Positions 6,347-6,986 of a stretch of DNA of 6,986 nucleotides are shown piece after piece. Position numbers and translations under genes: made by a program. The stretch lies in NCBI GenBank assembly GCA_005883235.1, contig VAYE01000184.1, forward strand, positions 1 to 6,986, read 5' to 3'. The number at the start of each line of letters is the position of its first letter. Positions within the stretch are counted from its first letter, which is position 1. The stretch is from Actinomycetota bacterium. GTDB lineage: Bacteria; Actinomycetota; Thermoleophilia; Gaiellales; Gaiellaceae. The notes beneath the pieces are model-generated. The model saw only the letters and a list, made by a program, of their open reading frames with translations, had not been told where the DNA came from and searched no databases.

Positions 6347-6986
6347 AGGCGCATCCCCGGATCCGAGGCGGCTTCGCGCTCCGCTTCGGCAGCCTCGTCT
6401 TCGGCCTCTTCCTCTTCGCGCTTGCGATCGTCCTGACGCTCGAGTCGCGGCTCGGGCTCTGGCCCTGGGACGTCCTCCACCAAGGGATCGCGCGGCACAC
6501 GCCGCTCTCGTTCGGCATCGCGAACGTCGTTGTCGGCGTGGCCGTGCTCTTCATGGCGTGGGCACTCGGCGGAAGGCCCGGAATCGGGACTCTTGCGAAC
6601 GCGACCCTGATCGGCCTGTTCATCCAGGGCCTGACCTCGATCGACGCGGTGGCCGAGCTGGCGCACTCGAGCCTGGGCGTTCGTATTTCGCTGCTGGCAG
6701 TCGGGATCGCACTGGCCGGGCCGGGGAGCGCGTTCTACATCGGCGCCGACCTCGGCGCGGGCCCGCGCGACACGTTGATGCTCGTCGGCGCCGCGCGGAC
6801 CGGCAGGAGGATCGGCATCGTGCGCGCGGCGATCGAGCTGACGGCGCTCGTCGCAGGAATCGCGCTCGGCGGCACCTTCGGTGTGGGGACCGTCGCCTTC
6901 GCGCTCCTCGTCGGACCGGTCGTCGAGGCCGGGTTCTGGGTTCTCGCGCGGTCGCCGCTCGCGGTCGAGGAGCCCGGCGAGCCGCC
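6343..6986 (+). CDS. YczE/YitT-like multi-pass membrane protein (partial at right edge)
   Basis: The frame opens at TTG 6343, which overlaps the exporter stop in TTGA, and stays open to the edge (214 codons). The family is usually about 200-220 residues, so only the tail is missing. It is an integral membrane protein of the YczE/YyaS type, whose role is not established. Hydrophobic segments lie at about 12-33, 56-75, 82-98, 113-134, 159-176 and 180-201. The two halves are alike: LGLWPWDVLHQG (37-48) matches LGAGPRDTLMLVG (137-149), and GRPGIGTLANATLIG (77-91) matches GTFGVGTVAFALLVG (177-191), showing an internal duplication. The TTG start gives a sensible basic N-terminus (MKAHPRIRGG) before the first helix. 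The overlap implies translational coupling with the exporter and a shared transcript. The family call rests on motif recall. Confidence 0.8.
   Translation, partial: MKAHPRIRGGFALRFGSLVFGLFLFALAIVLTLESRLGLWPWDVLHQGIARHTPLSFGIANVVVGVAVLFMAWALGGRPGIGTLANATLIGLFIQGLTSIDAVAELAHSSLGVRISLLAVGIALAGPGSAFYIGADLGAGPRDTLMLVGAARTGRRIGIVRAAIELTALVAGIALGGTFGVGTVAFALLVGPVVEAGFWVLARSPLAVEEPGEP

Overview
The window is high-GC DNA (roughly two thirds or more G+C by eye) with GTG, TTG and possibly CTG start codons and hardly any Shine-Dalgarno sequences. Together with a futalosine-pathway menaquinone gene and an acidic, Arg/Glu/Ala-rich protein style, this suggests an actinobacterium, most likely a deep-branching soil or aquatic lineage such as Thermoleophilia (Gaiellales/Solirubrobacterales). 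The taxonomic call is inference from style, not from a marker gene.

Layout. Positions 1-169 (minus) hold the start of a small unidentified protein that runs off the left edge. A 24-bp gap separates it from a divergent unidentified 114-residue gene (194-538, plus). Positions 539-709 are a convergent intergenic region with three hairpins, two of which share the same perfect palindrome. A DtxR/MntR-type metalloregulator follows (710-1156, minus). A 141-bp divergent spacer with a perfect 12-bp-arm inverted repeat leads to mqnD (1298-2125, plus). Fourteen bases later comes a thiolase (2139-3185, plus) that has lost about 43 internal residues. The first codons of a broken gene (3182-3358) overlap its stop. 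An unidentified 83-residue gene lies on the minus strand (3370-3621). An aldehyde dehydrogenase (3675-5144, plus) then begins a tight plus-strand run with an MFS exporter (about 5162-6346) and a YczE-type membrane protein (6343 to the right edge, nearly complete).

How the genes work together. No single pathway covers the window. MqnD makes a menaquinone precursor. The metalloregulator probably senses Mn(II). The thiolase and aldehyde dehydrogenase are generic catabolic enzymes. The dehydrogenase, exporter and YczE protein look like one transcription unit.

The most notable signals are: (1) six of the seven start codons at the head of a transcription unit have a TANNNT -10-like hexamer 6-9 bases upstream and no ribosome binding site, pointing to leaderless mRNAs, including a back-to-back pair sharing a 24-bp gap; (2) the internal in-frame deletion in the thiolase core; (3) the paired palindromes between convergent genes; (4) the truncated gene coupled to the thiolase. 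I found no clear evidence of a new multi-gene system, mobile element, CRISPR array, tRNA or rRNA.
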